From contig OX621237.1 in NCBI GenBank assembly GCA_951640165.1, positions 17,794,001-17,858,000 of the forward strand: DNA of 64,000 bases, read 5' to 3'. Numbering within the stretch: the stretch's first letter is position 1; each line of letters opens with the position of its first letter. A program made the translations under genes and the position numbers. Origin of the DNA: Pseudoips prasinana. Lineage: Eukaryota > Arthropoda > Insecta > Lepidoptera > Nolidae. Under the pieces are notes generated by a model. That model saw only the letters and a list, made by a program, of their open reading frames with translations, made no database searches and was not told the origin of the DNA. Below, in pieces: positions 32,291 through 42,433 of the stretch.

Positions 32291-32395
32291 ATGATTTGTA
32301 AGTAGGTACTAATTTTTATTTATAAAATTATAAGTGTGTAAAACAGTATGGTTACCTACTTAATTCTTTCATTATGTCGCCAAATCTTTCAACAT

Positions 32396-32505
32396 CTACA
32401 TAATCATCTCAGACGAGGCGTTAATAAGTATAATAGAATGATCAAAGTAACTTACCTGTAAGTGAACTTCGATCACTATTATACGCAGTTAACGCCTCGT
32501 CTGAG
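32396..32505 (+). repeat. DIRS internal complementary region
   Basis: Bases 32396-32435 are the exact reverse complement of the first 40 bases of the element (27186-27225). Bases 32429-32505 are the exact reverse complement of its last 77 bases (32749-32825). The two matches overlap in TATAATA. In DIRS elements this region is the template that joins the two ends into a circle, so it records the end-to-end junction. Confidence 0.92.
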
Positions 32506-32605
32506 GCTCCCTCCCGTTCAAGAACTTCCCACCCTGCTCCATAATGATGAACAAAACCCCATTACCCTCTTTTCCGCAGAGTCGGGTAATGCGACTATAC
32601 TTTAA

Positions 32606-32825
32606 ACATAATGAAGAGACGTTTATCTGTCAGTGTTGCCATAGCGGGCAGGGTGACAACTACATATTTTCAAATTTGGTATTTTTTTACCAAATTCTTT
32701 AAACGCGTGTTTGTAAATACGATAGTACGTAGACTACTACATAATCATCTCAGACGAGGCGTTAACTGCGTATAATAGTGATCGAAGTTCACTTACAGGT
32801 AAGTTACTTTGATCATTCTATTATA
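32606..32825 (-). repeat. DIRS right inverted terminal repeat plus extension
   Basis: 32606-32765 pairs with the left repeat. A further 60 bp (32766-32825) is found only here and in the internal complementary region. This extension is an imperfect palindrome centred on the AG at 32797-32798 (GATCGAAGTTCACTTAC / GTAAGTTACTTTGATC). It could be the recombinase binding site. Confidence 0.9.
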
Positions 32826-34560
32826 AATCGTTTTTATTACCTCCTAATATCATATAATAAGATAGAAGTATAATACCTGAAAATTTACTCAATATAATTA
32901 AATATATGTTATTTTAGAACGTTTTTATTATATACTATTTTCAAGTAACAGTAGTCACATTTATTTTATTATCCTATCAATGTAGAGGTATTCTAAAACA
33001 ATACCTAGTAGATACCGCGTTTTTTAGCACAACAAAAAAACTATAAAAATATGATATAAGGCTATGTCAAAACGCATACTCTCGTGCACCTCATTCTGAC
33101 GCGTGGGGTTGCGTTGCGTAAATGTACGTAGGATTTATCACGCGCGATCGCATGCTGACGTAGATGGGATATATTTTCGGTAGGCGATGTTAACACCACA
33201 CAGCCCGACGCACCGGAGCGTGGCGTGAGGCCGCGTGTGATCCGCCTTACAATAAGTATATTATCAAAGTACTGTATGTATTTCGTGTAGTCTCACAAAA
33301 AGGTTTGGCCATGACTTCCCGTGGGCGTCGTGCAGGACTGTAGGATTACATCAAATCGCCACTTTCCGGTACCGTACTGATAATGGTACAATATTGCGAT
33401 CGTTAATTCGGTCATACCGGTGTGGTGTCTAACGAAAATATTGCTAATTTCCGCCAAGGTTCACACAAAATGCGGCAGGCAAAAGGACATGAAGCTTTTT
33501 ACGTAATTGTGATTTAAACAATTTTTTTCTTTAGTTTTTGTTACTATATACTAACTATATTATTTTCCTTTAGTTCGAGATATACTTCATCACGAACTGT
33601 TTGGTTTCCTGGTACAAGTATATGTTAATTGATATAAAGATAGAGACGCAGTTTAATTTATATCCCCGCGTAGAAAGCGTGTTTGCACATTCACTTGAGC
33701 ACAATTATGTCTACCAGTAGTAATCTCCGTATGGCCTGAAGACGATTCACAGGAATATTATTTTTGTAAACTTAAGATTCTTTGTATTTCAAATGAAGTA
33801 TAGTTGTCCAGAACGATTACACAAATTATACGGAAGTATAAGTAACAGGCAACCATTGATTCGACATTACAATACAACAACAAAAAAAGTTATACACAGG
33901 TATACCGATCGACTTGTTTATATAAATTTTCAAATAAACAAACCTCCGAAATACTGTCTTCTAAATCGAATTGTTTTCAAAACAGTTTTCCAGAAAAGAC
34001 TTGAAGTAAATATTTACTCCTTAACAATTTCATGATTCCGGACAACATTGGTAAAGATAGTTGCGATTTGTTCTATCAATTTTCTTAAATGAGAACTACT
34101 TTCCATTTATTGGGAAATATCTCAGTGCTTAAGCTGACGTTAACTGTTTTATATAAGGACCAGAGAATCATGTTTCATGTCTTTTATTAGTTTAGTTATA
34201 ACGCTATATTTGGTAGGGTCAATATTGATTAGGAAGGGTTTCATTTTGCTTTGGGGTAATCTTTGCCTTAAGTGTTGAAGGGGTAACAATTTTAGGCTCG
34301 TTTATTACCACAGTACTTTTTTAAGTCAGCGGGTTAGCTTCATCAAAGCTCATGCTATTCGTAATATCTGGGTTATATAGAGGAGAGCTTTTCCCTTACT
34401 ATACACACTTAACCCAACCTGCTTGTTACTAAAGACTCGTTAAATCAGAGCTCATTCTTATACACTTAACTTAGCCTGCTTTTTACTAAGAGAGCTCATT
34501 AAATTGGAGCACGTGCTGACCGTACGATCTAGGTAAGGTAATATAAAGCCAACTGAATAT
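32826..34560. other. Intron sequence with a GC-rich patch
   Basis: 33060-33245 is unusually CpG-rich (GACGCGTGGGGTTGCGTTGCG, CACGCGCGATCGCATGC) and may be a decayed DNA-transposon fragment. 33300-33350 has CCCGTGGGCGTCGT, a string frequent near LINE 3' ends. Otherwise nothing was recognised. The 80-codon frame at 33793-34035 lacks motifs. Confidence 0.35.
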
Positions 34561-34753
34561 GACGGCGAGTCTTTCGTATCGATGAAAGGCCCTCTCCGGA
34601 CCTAAACCGGAAGAGCGGCCCGCGTCTCGTATTAACGTAGAGCGAAAGTTGCACAAAACATCCTTAAAATGATACGCCCTCTCGCATCTCCCCGCCGGTT
34701 ACCGCCCAGGTCGAGGTTTGAACCCCAAAGGCGGGTTCTTATTTATTTATTTA

Positions 34754-35072
34754 CTAACTGTGCCCGCGGTTTTACCGGCTTTATAAATTATCACAGCTCC
34801 TCCCCCGTAGGTGATAGCGTGATAATATGTAGCCTTTATGTTGACCCGACCTCTTAGTAATATTCATGCAAAATTTGAAGTGAATCCATGCAGTACTTTT
34901 TGAGTTTAGCCCGGACATACATACAGACAAACAGATAAACAGACAAAAATTCTAAAAACTATATTTTTGGTTTCAATTTCGATTATAGATCACGCCCCAG
35001 GAATCCTTTTTAAAAAATATTCAATGTACAGTTTTGACTTTCCTACGATTTTATTATATGTGTATGTATAGA
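34754..35072 (-). mobile_element. Small non-autonomous Helitron
   Basis: Same family as 16281-16593. Reading minus, it starts TCTATAC and ends in a degraded terminus (GCACAGTTAG, one change from CTAG) preceded by the CGCGGG stem. Internally GTGATAGCGTGATAATATGT and CATGCAAAATTTGAAGTGA are shared. A truncated SINE C head directly follows. Confidence 0.7.
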
Positions 35073-35073
35073 T

Positions 35074-35113
35074 TGCACGCGTGGCGCAGCGGCTAAGGCA
35101 GTCGCCTGGCCGC
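35074..35113 (+). mobile_element. SINE family C head only
   Basis: TGCACGCGTGGCGCAGCGGC, TAAGGCAGTCGCC is the tRNA-like head of family C, cut off after about 40 bp. Confidence 0.6.
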
Positions 35114-35673
35114 AAATTTAAAGGCATACCAACTAAATATATACACAACATTAAACAAAAATCTTTAATTCAATTTGAAATCTTGCATGTATCTAACTTG
35201 AAGGAAAGCACGGCACTTAGTTTCTAGCTTTATATTTCTAGACGGTTTGAGCCTAGTAGCTTTTATAGTCCAGTGAAGCAGTGAAAGCCTCCTAGGCTAA
35301 CTGCATACGTCATGTTAAAAAAAAAAGTGAGTCCCTCACAACTTAACGTAACCGAGACAGCAGTTTCGTTAATTCAGCCCAGGGAGCCCCAAATAACCCA
35401 CCACCTCCGCCCCAAGCTGTGGGTATGCGAAGTAAATTCCGTAAAAAATAAAATAAAAAAGGAGCTGATACTTGTGTGAGTATGAGCTCAACCAATTTTT
35501 TTTAACATTAACTTTAACTTTACTTGTTATTAAGACAGCAGACTTGCTAAATCCAAGCTAATGTTGTCCGTTTTAAGGGAGTTAATGTTACATATCTTAC
35601 GTGAGCCAGGGTGCTAGAGCTCTGGTATAGGTATAGCAGAGATGCTAGTGAAATAATTAATTATACAATACCT

Positions 35674-35939
35674 GCCTGTTGGCGTGGTTGGCAAATGCGT
35701 GTTTTTCACGACGGTGGTCGTGGATTCGATTCCCACCATGAACAAATATTTGTGTGCATGAACATGTATGTTCATCCTGAGTTTAGGTGTAATTATCTAT
35801 ATAAGTACGTATTTAAAAAAGAAAACTAGTATATGTAGTATATCAGTTAGCTGGTTTAAATTCCATAGTACAAGCTCTGCTTAGTTTGGGATCAGATAAC
35901 TGTGTGTGAATAATGTCTCAGGATACTATTATTATAATA
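35674..35939 (+). mobile_element. tRNA-derived SINE, family A
   Basis: Full length. Head TGTTGGCGTGGTTGGCAAAT, B-box GTGGATTCGATTCCC, body TGTAATTATCTATATAAGTA, tail AGCTCTGCTTAGTTTGGGAT and ATAATGTCTCAGGATACTATT. The stretch 35114-35670 between this and the SINE C head contains no recognised element. Confidence 0.85.
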
Positions 35940-36006
35940 AGCCAGGAGCCAACATATAAACTATTGAAACTTTTAGAATCTCTACATAGGACGACTTTTT
36001 TTTAAA

Positions 36007-36187
36007 GACGTCGACGTTGCCCGCACTAGGCAATCTTATCCCCTTGTCGCGGGGTACTTTACAAACATATAATAGACGGACACAAATTACGTCCAGACTC
36101 AGAATAACTATTCATGGGTCACACAAATAGTTGTCCGGAGCGGGACTCAAACCCGCGACACGAAGCGGCGAGGCGACTGTCTTAGTC
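36007..36187 (-). mobile_element. tRNA-derived SINE, family C
   Basis: The minus strand has TCGCCGCTTCGTGTCGCGGG, TTTGAGTCCCGC (B box) and CGGACAACTATTTGTGTGACC, then GTAAAGTACCCCGCGACAAG. The last bases of the head are missing. Confidence 0.75.
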
Positions 36188-36394
36188 TGAAGTAAGAAAC
36201 TCTCTACAACTGATTAGAACTTCGCAAGAATGCATATGCATACATATGAAGGTAGTGTTTATTTAATTGAAAATCATTAATGTTTTATTAATAGGTAGCG
36301 TTTACAAACAGTTTTGTACATGTCGAGTTTATCTGTAAGTTATTAGTTATACTGTAATAGTTTACTTGCATATGTTGCTTTATTTTTATCTTAT

Positions 36395-36640
36395 ATGATG
36401 ATGATGATTATGTGGTCCCGGCCGATGTCGGCCACGGCAACCTTTTTTTTTGCATAAGTGGGCGCGTGATCACATAAGCCCTCTCTCGTCCTCACCCCCC
36501 GTGGCCCAGTGGAACGAAGACCGATATGACTGGCGGAGGGTTCAGATGCAGTATCTGGCCAGCAGTCAGTTTGACCTTAACTGCTGCTCTTAGCCGTCAA
36601 TATAGCCTTGCTAGCCCTCCGGATCTGTCATAGCGGATCT
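36395..36640 (-). mobile_element. SINE-like repeat with (ATC)n end
   Basis: ATGATGATGATGATTATGTG is followed by GTCCCGGCCGATGTCGGCCA, CGGCAACC and GGGCGCGTGATCACATAAGC. This order, a TGATGATGA-type terminus next to a CGGCCACGG stem, recurs in lepidopteran repeats (from memory). Only one copy is in this window. Confidence 0.4.
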
Positions 36641-37987
36641 GTCAGTTTCCTGTGCATATCAGCATGGACTGCCTTTTCCGCCGAGCTAGACTTCAATAGC
36701 TAGCTATCTTCTTCAATAGCTACCTATCTTATATGAAAAATTGTTGATAAATCTAATATGCAAATAAAAAAGAACACTACATTTAAAACTGAGTCACCCC
36801 TCCTCATTATTATTACTACATATCACTTTTTATGTATATGCCATTGTATTTATTCCATAATAGCTCCTAAACAAATGACCGCTTTAATTGGGGCTTTAAA
36901 CATAAGATGACTATATAGTTTAATCGGTTTTATAAATTTAATGAACACCATTTGAGCCGTTCAAAAGTGACATCCCTTTTTCAAGTGGAACCCCGAGGTA
37001 CTTATCCTTTTGTCTGCCCTTAAATGAGTCAAAACGTTAAGTTTCTAACTACAATACATACATTTTGTTTTATACTATGATTCGAAACCTTAATTGCTCG
37101 GTTATTCAGGTAAGTATCTAGCCTAAAAGTAATCCTTCATTTAATTATGTCATTAATGTTCTAATATTTCAGTAAGAACAACGAATGATGGTCGGAATGA
37201 TTAAGTTTTACATGTATATACATTTTGGGATTAGTTTTACGCTCTGCATTGCGAATGATGCCATAAAAATAAAGTTTAATAATTTGAAAGGTAATATGAC
37301 ATGATCTTTCATATGCAATTGTGTACTTATCAGTCGGCCACGTTTCTATGAAACAAAGCCAATGGATAACATAACGATAACACATACATCCTGCAAAAGT
37401 GTGTTGGCCTAAATCCTAAATCTGATCTCCCAATGTGTATCGTTCGGAGCTTAAGCCGCCGGACGATTTAATTTATGATTTTCAATTTTTGAGATTCGAT
37501 TTACGCTTTGCATTGTGAAGAATGCTATTAAATAAAGTTTAATGAATATACATGTAAACTGGCAGAATTAAACTAATTAGACTGACATATATTACCAAAA
37601 CAAATGCCCAACTGCGTCACAAAACACTACTAGAATAACTGAGCAGTAAATATGAGGAATTAACATAATCACAAAGTTGAAGCAAAAGCCAGGGGTTGGG
37701 AAACTCGACGACAACTAATAACTTTTTAACGTCACGGGATCCATATAAATAAAATATAAAAGTTGCCATAAATTAATGAAAAAGGTTTTACTCGAGTTTA
37801 CTTAAGTTCCAAGGATACAAAGTACAAAGCCTTTTACACTAAATTTACTTAACCCATTTTCATAATTACAGCGGTTTGCTAAGGGATATGCGTTTAGGAT
37901 AAGAATGTTTATCCGTATTATCAAGTGTTCCCGGACCTTAGATAACGTTTAAATATTCTACAAGGGGAGCTTGTTCATTAAAAATAG
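36641..37987. other. Unassigned intron sequence
   Basis: A short direct duplication (TTCAATAGCTAGCTATCT / TTCAATAGCTACCTATCT) lies at 36691-36730. Otherwise nothing was recognised. Confidence 0.45.
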
Positions 37988-38218
37988 CAAGGTACCGTTG
38001 TCCGTGAAGCTTATCTGCAGGACACATTCATACAGCGGTGTGCTGATAATGAAATTCTTTATCAAGAGGAACAGCGAGTGGCGAGACGTGCCTTTGCGAC
38101 GTTAGGGCTGCCGGAAGGTCAAGTACCAGATTATGAAAATAAACTATACATGGAATTTTGTGTGTTCGACACAAAAAACATTTTAAGACGAATCTCACAA
38201 AGATACTTACCCATTTAG
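37988..38218 (+). CDS. Exon-like open frame, unidentified
   Basis: An open frame of 76 codons runs directly from an AG dinucleotide (AAAAATAG at 37980-37987) to TAG at 38216. It has a composition unlike the surrounding intron: Glu/Arg/Gln-rich with several GCC, GCG and CTG codons. It begins QGTVVREAYLQDTF and contains NEILYQEEQRVARRAF and LPEGQVPDYENKLYMEF. There is no start codon at the beginning. A donor-like GAAG/GTCAAGT at about 38117 would give a 130-nt exon. I do not recognise the protein. It could be an exon of a gene nested on the opposite strand, a processed fragment or a piece of transposon. A coincidental open frame is possible. Confidence 0.3.
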   Translation, partial: QGTVVREAYLQDTFIQRCADNEILYQEEQRVARRAFATLGLPEGQVPDYENKLYMEFCVFDTKNILRRISQRYLPI

Positions 38219-39101
38219 AAAATAAACACATAACTTGGGGAAAGCCATTAAAGCTAAAAGTAAAGTAAAAGTTAGTGACGATGTTGCAAGATTTAATTAA
38301 ATGTTTCCGGTACGAGGTTTCTTTTACGTGTTCTCTATGATACGTCGTAGCAACTAGTTTATTATTGTAGCTCTCTATATATTGCTGAATGAATAAATAG
38401 TTATTTATCACTTCATTATTTATGTTATGAAAGTAATCATAACTTCCGTTTATTCTGATAACTGTTATTGAAGAGGGTTATTATGTAGTTCATTAATTGT
38501 ACTAAACTATCCAATAAAAACTACCCAGTTTTAACATAGTGTTCTTACAGCAGCTTCAATTGTTTCGCGTCGTTAATTAAAATTTAATAAGCTGCAAAAC
38601 TCTGCCGCTCTACGGCTGAGTACATACATATATAACAATCGTGTAAAGTTCAAGTAGGACTTGGTCGGCATCGTCCATCTTGCCCGATTGCGAACAAGAG
38701 CAACGGTGAACTCCAACTTCGCGCCTCGAATCCATAAAAATCCAACGTTCCCTCTGTGATCGTCTTATCTGATCAGCCTCGACTCCTTTAGATAAATGGG
38801 AATTGTTCTCTTGCACGATTGAAAAAAGCCGAACTTAAATTTAAAAACCTATTCGCTTGAACAAATTTTGACTTAATATTCAACTGTAAAGGCTTGGATA
38901 AACTTTAGAAGAACAATAGATGTGGATAAGAAATAAATGTACTAGAAAATTAATTAGGAACTTTCTTTTTTTATTATACATAGTAAATTATATTCTTTTT
39001 TCTAGTTTAGGTATATGGTCAAATTTTGACGGCGTCGCTGTTTTTTTCTTGTCTTATTGGAGTTCTAAAAATTGGGTCTTATTCAGTATTACACAACAAA
39101 A
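38219..39101. other. Intron sequence, no recognised element
   Basis: A GC-richer segment at 38650-38790 contains a 68-codon minus-strand frame without known motifs. Confidence 0.4.
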
Positions 39102-39290
39102 GTACACGTGTGGCGCAGTAGTTAAACGGGCAAATGGTTGGCTCGCTTCCACCTTTCCGCCCTCTTATTTTGAATGTGATGCCTGCACAGGAAAATAACT
39201 GTGTCAATGATATAATATAGTTGTTCTGGTCTGGTCTTGTGCGGTTTAAAGTACCTCGCAACGCAGGGATTTATAGTTCTAGTGTGGGCG
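39102..39290 (+). mobile_element. SINE family C, diverged
   Basis: ACACGTGTGGCGCAGTAGTT (head) and a far end TTTAAAGTACCTCGCAACGC, GTGTGGGCGTTGT match the two ends of family C. The middle is strongly diverged. Confidence 0.5.
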
Positions 39291-39369
39291 TTGTGTTTTA
39301 GAAAGATTGCAAGGTAAATGCAAAGTAATTGTAGGTTTACGGGTTTATGAGAGACAAAGTCTGTTTCTG

Positions 39370-39715
39370 AGCTGACTTAACCCTCCTAAACTGAATCTAG
39401 TGCCTTAGAGGTCACGGGTTTGATTTCCGAGTCAAACAATCTTTGTGCAAAAATTAATATTCTTTTTGGGACTCAGGTAGTCTAGACGTTAACAACCTCT
39501 ATGCTTCGGAGAAGTAACTAGAAGCGTTATAGAATCTGAAATCAAGTCTAATCATGTTAATTATTAGTTAATTCTGTCAACGAACTGCAACAGGTTAGAC
39601 TGGGAGTCAACCCCACTAGAAATGGCAAAAAGCAAGAGTGAAAAAGGCTTTATGAGTCAGTGGGTTGAGTGTTGATGAGGCAATCAGCGAGTGAGTCAGG
39701 ACTAAAAAAAATTAA
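39370..39715 (+). mobile_element. SINE family G
   Basis: Contains CACGGGTTTGATTTCC (B-box region), CTATGCTTCGGAGAAG, CAACAGGTTAGACTGGGAGT and CAACCCCA. Related pieces are at 50870-51080 (ATTAGAATGGGTGTCGACCC) and 57380 (inverted: GGGGTTGGCTCCCAGT). The head is degraded. Confidence 0.45.
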
Positions 39716-40360
39716 TGCAACTATAGCTATATGTGGCCTGAATTTAAAGTAAGTGTAGTTATTTACTCACACAAGCTTAATTAAATAAGTTCATATGAGA
39801 AGAAATGCACATAACTGTATCCACATCGGAAGGTAAAGCGAACGAAAACGTACAAATTTCGCGTATATCCAAGCTGGTATACATGCAGAACATTGATTAC
39901 GCCGATGCCAGTTTCAATTATTAGTAGCGAGGGTTTTTCGAAGCTCTCGAACGTTTCAGCAGTTCGCTTTTTGCGTTAAACGGTGTGTATCGTAATGGTC
40001 TCGGAAACAATAAACTACGAGCGGTGTAGCTTTGCGATTTTTCACATAACACACAACCTTAATATAATGTCCAACGCGAGTACAGGAATATGTAGACAGA
40101 TAACTCTGGATAAAAAAAAATGGCGGCCTTCGTAAAGTAAATAATTGAGTTGCGTAACTGCCTCGTTAGAGTCGCTGTAGCGTCAACCACAGATAATGAA
40201 GTTGGGTAAAAAAGTGTTATTGAAGTTTTTCTAGTAAGCGACACCAACTTGCCACCAAGAGAACCGACTGTCGCCAGCTTGCAGAATCTTCCCTCTTGCA
40301 AGATCTTGTTTCGATAACGCCCCATCAAATTATACAAGAGCATCTGCGTTTCAGCACACG

Positions 40361-40560
40361 TTCGTGCACTATGCCTTGCGCTTTCTAATGGACCTTGATA
40401 TTGGCCGCCACAGACTCAATTCCACCAAGGTCTCTTATAATTATTGACAGCGTCTCTCTGAGTACCGTTACCATTACTGCAATCGCCAACCCGTCTACCA
40501 AGCGTGGCAATTATGGCATATCCCCCAAGATGACTCTTGGGGAGGCGTTTGTTCAGCAAT
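40361..40560 (+). mobile_element. SINE E tail fused to SINE F 3' part
   Basis: 40361-40415 (GTGCACTATGCCTTGCGC, GATATTGGCCGCCACAG) is a family E tail. From 40435 the sequence is family F (ACAGCGTCTCTCTGAGTACC, TCTACCAAGCGTGGCAATTA, GGGGAGGCGTTTGTTCAGCA). Either two insertions abut or this is a composite SINE. Confidence 0.5.
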
Positions 40561-42217
40561 GCATATATAGCTAAAACTATAAATTTTGATAATTAAACTT
40601 AAACATAATCTCTTTGACAATAACTTAATAAAAGCTAGCTAATTATTATTGAAATTATAAAATAAATTTTATAAATGTTTCATACAATCCACGTACCTAA
40701 AATTTTATTTTATAATGGACTTTTTACAGCTGTTATGATGATGATGTACCTTAATTTGTTTATTTTCACTTCCAACAACAACAATAATATAATACACCCA
40801 TGCTATATCAAGTTACGTTACTCATTTCATTGTATTTATCCAAGGATGCGCTGTATATCATTTAACGACTAAGTTCCCAAAGTGGACAAAGTTTTAATGG
40901 GTGAGTGTAAAATTCCCTAATTGGATTGATTGACGAGGTATTCTCAGACAGTTTGTCATTGTCTTTGAACTGAACTACCGGTTAACCAAACTTCTCTCGA
41001 AGACAAACTGTGTAATAGCTAAGAGTTGGGACAGTCTTCGGGATATATTAGTTTACAAGTCGAAACCGAAGTCATGAATTTGCTTTTCTAAGTTTAATTA
41101 CTTATCAGTAAAAAGTTTTATAACTCAACTTGTGACAAAAAGGTATGTTCATGAAAAGAGAAACATACCTAATATTACAAATCGAGTTTTGATTTCCCTG
41201 AGGAATGCCGCCGATCGTATATGTATGATTGCGGTCATTTCAGATATGCCTCAAGAACGCTTCAGACGAGGTCCCCGCAGAAGCGTGACACGGGTATCTC
41301 GATCTATAGATTTGCCGATACAAAGGTAAATGGAAAAACAAGACAAATTTACGAGGGATCGTATTCGCACATAAACATAACAAACGAAGATATGGGCTAA
41401 ACCCAAACCGTTCTGAGTCGAATTCAGTGTCGTCGTATTCAATGGACGTCTTAACTTTAAATAAAAAGGGAACTAAAGGAACAACTTAAGTAAGAATATA
41501 CCAAAATAAATGTTATTATTTTGAAATGAACCTCTGTCAATGGACGTCTTAACTTTAAATAAAAAGGGAACTAAAGGAACAACACTACATTCCCTCACTT
41601 TCTTGATTGCACGGTTACCATCGTTATCGAGGTGGCGTAAGATGTAGTACCCTCAGCTTTTCGTACTCTTTACGGTACGGTGGACCTAACAAAGTTTCTA
41701 ACTCCGGGCTGGTACTGAAGATTTTTATTCATAAAAAAACCCCATCAAAATGTTGATTACATCATCATCTGAGTCTAAAAACATTACCACTAAATCAAGC
41801 AATCAGTTGATGCAACAATAAATAAGGTCACTAAGGAACATTTATGTCATAATTACAATTTTCAAAAATACTATAACCGGGTTCACTTTATTTTAAAAAC
41901 TGTTCAAAATCGGTCCCCGAAGAACAGAGAAATTGGGTAAAATATTAAAAAAGAACACACATTCGTATTGAAAATCTCCTTTATTAAATCGGTTAAGAAA
42001 TTTAAGTATTTTGTAAATAGGACAGCGCGCCCACACGACCTCTTATTCTAAAAAGGTTTCTAGCTAATACTATCTAATACGGTAAGAATGATAAGAAATA
42101 GGTTCGTATATCTTTATAATAAAAGTAAATAATAGTAGGTTTTTTCATAAAACTAAATACTTAGTTACTTAGATATTGTTCTGACTAAAATAAATATATC
42201 ATGTTTTAAAAGTATAA
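40561..42217. other. Intron sequence with a recent direct repeat
   Basis: A repeat of 47 identical bases (start TCAATGGACGTCTTAACTTT) occurs at 41439-41485 and 41537-41583. 41170-41330 and 41600-41735 hold pieces of a dispersed repeat also seen at 50500-50750 (end CTCCGGGCTGGTACTGAAGA versus AGCACGGGCTGACACTGAGA). Confidence 0.5.
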
Positions 42218-42219
42218 AA

Positions 42220-42433
42220 CCGACTTCTCTGTATAGAGGACTATCTTGAATGCATCAACACTATCGAATAAAATAAGAATTATTACAATCAGCGGAGAAA
42301 TCGCGTAACATTGCACTCACATGACCGCAGCATTTTTTTTTTCAATTATGTTAGATTTTATTACAACCTAACCAACTTATATACTTATATGATAGTCAAT
42401 ATGACTATCTCCTCCTTTTTGAGGTCGGTTTAA
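42220..42433. mobile_element. Interspersed repeat with AAACCGAC ends
   Basis: AAAACCGACTTCTCTGTATA at the left and CTCCTCCTTTTTGAGGTCGG, TTT at the right form inverted ends of a repeat common in Lepidoptera. An internal block (ACCGCAGCATTTTTTTT, AATTATGTTAGATTTT) recurs at 44142-44190. Another end is at 55026 (TTACCGACTTCAAAAGAAG). Confidence 0.45.

Larger units (their letters stand above)
27186..32825 (+). mobile_element. DIRS-like tyrosine-recombinase retrotransposon
   Basis: A 5.64-kb element with the diagnostic DIRS layout: inverted terminal repeats, gag-like region, reverse transcriptase/RNase H, tyrosine recombinase, and an internal complementary region just before the right repeat. 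DIRS elements copy through RNA but integrate as circles using a tyrosine recombinase, so no target duplication is expected and none is seen. The boundary is ambiguous by 7 nt because TATTATA occurs at both ends (27186-27192 and 32819-32825). All coding parts contain stops and frameshifts. The terminal repeats appear identical over 160 bp. The element lies antisense to the surrounding cadherin-like gene. A 12-unit, 119-bp tandem array occupies 27681-29090. PAT or Ngaro elements are excluded by the inverted rather than split direct repeats. Confidence 0.88.

Noticed and set aside
34669..34857. tRNA-like B box GGTTTGAACCCC and a 62-codon frame
   Set aside because: No A box at the proper distance, and the frame runs into the Helitron at 34754.
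38610..38816. 68-codon minus-strand frame
   Set aside because: Composition is slightly coding-like, but no motif, splice site or continuation was found.
40880..40990. A second cadherin-like exon suggested by a KDND motif on the minus strand
   Set aside because: No NDNxPxF context, no neighbouring cadherin residues and no consistent splice sites.
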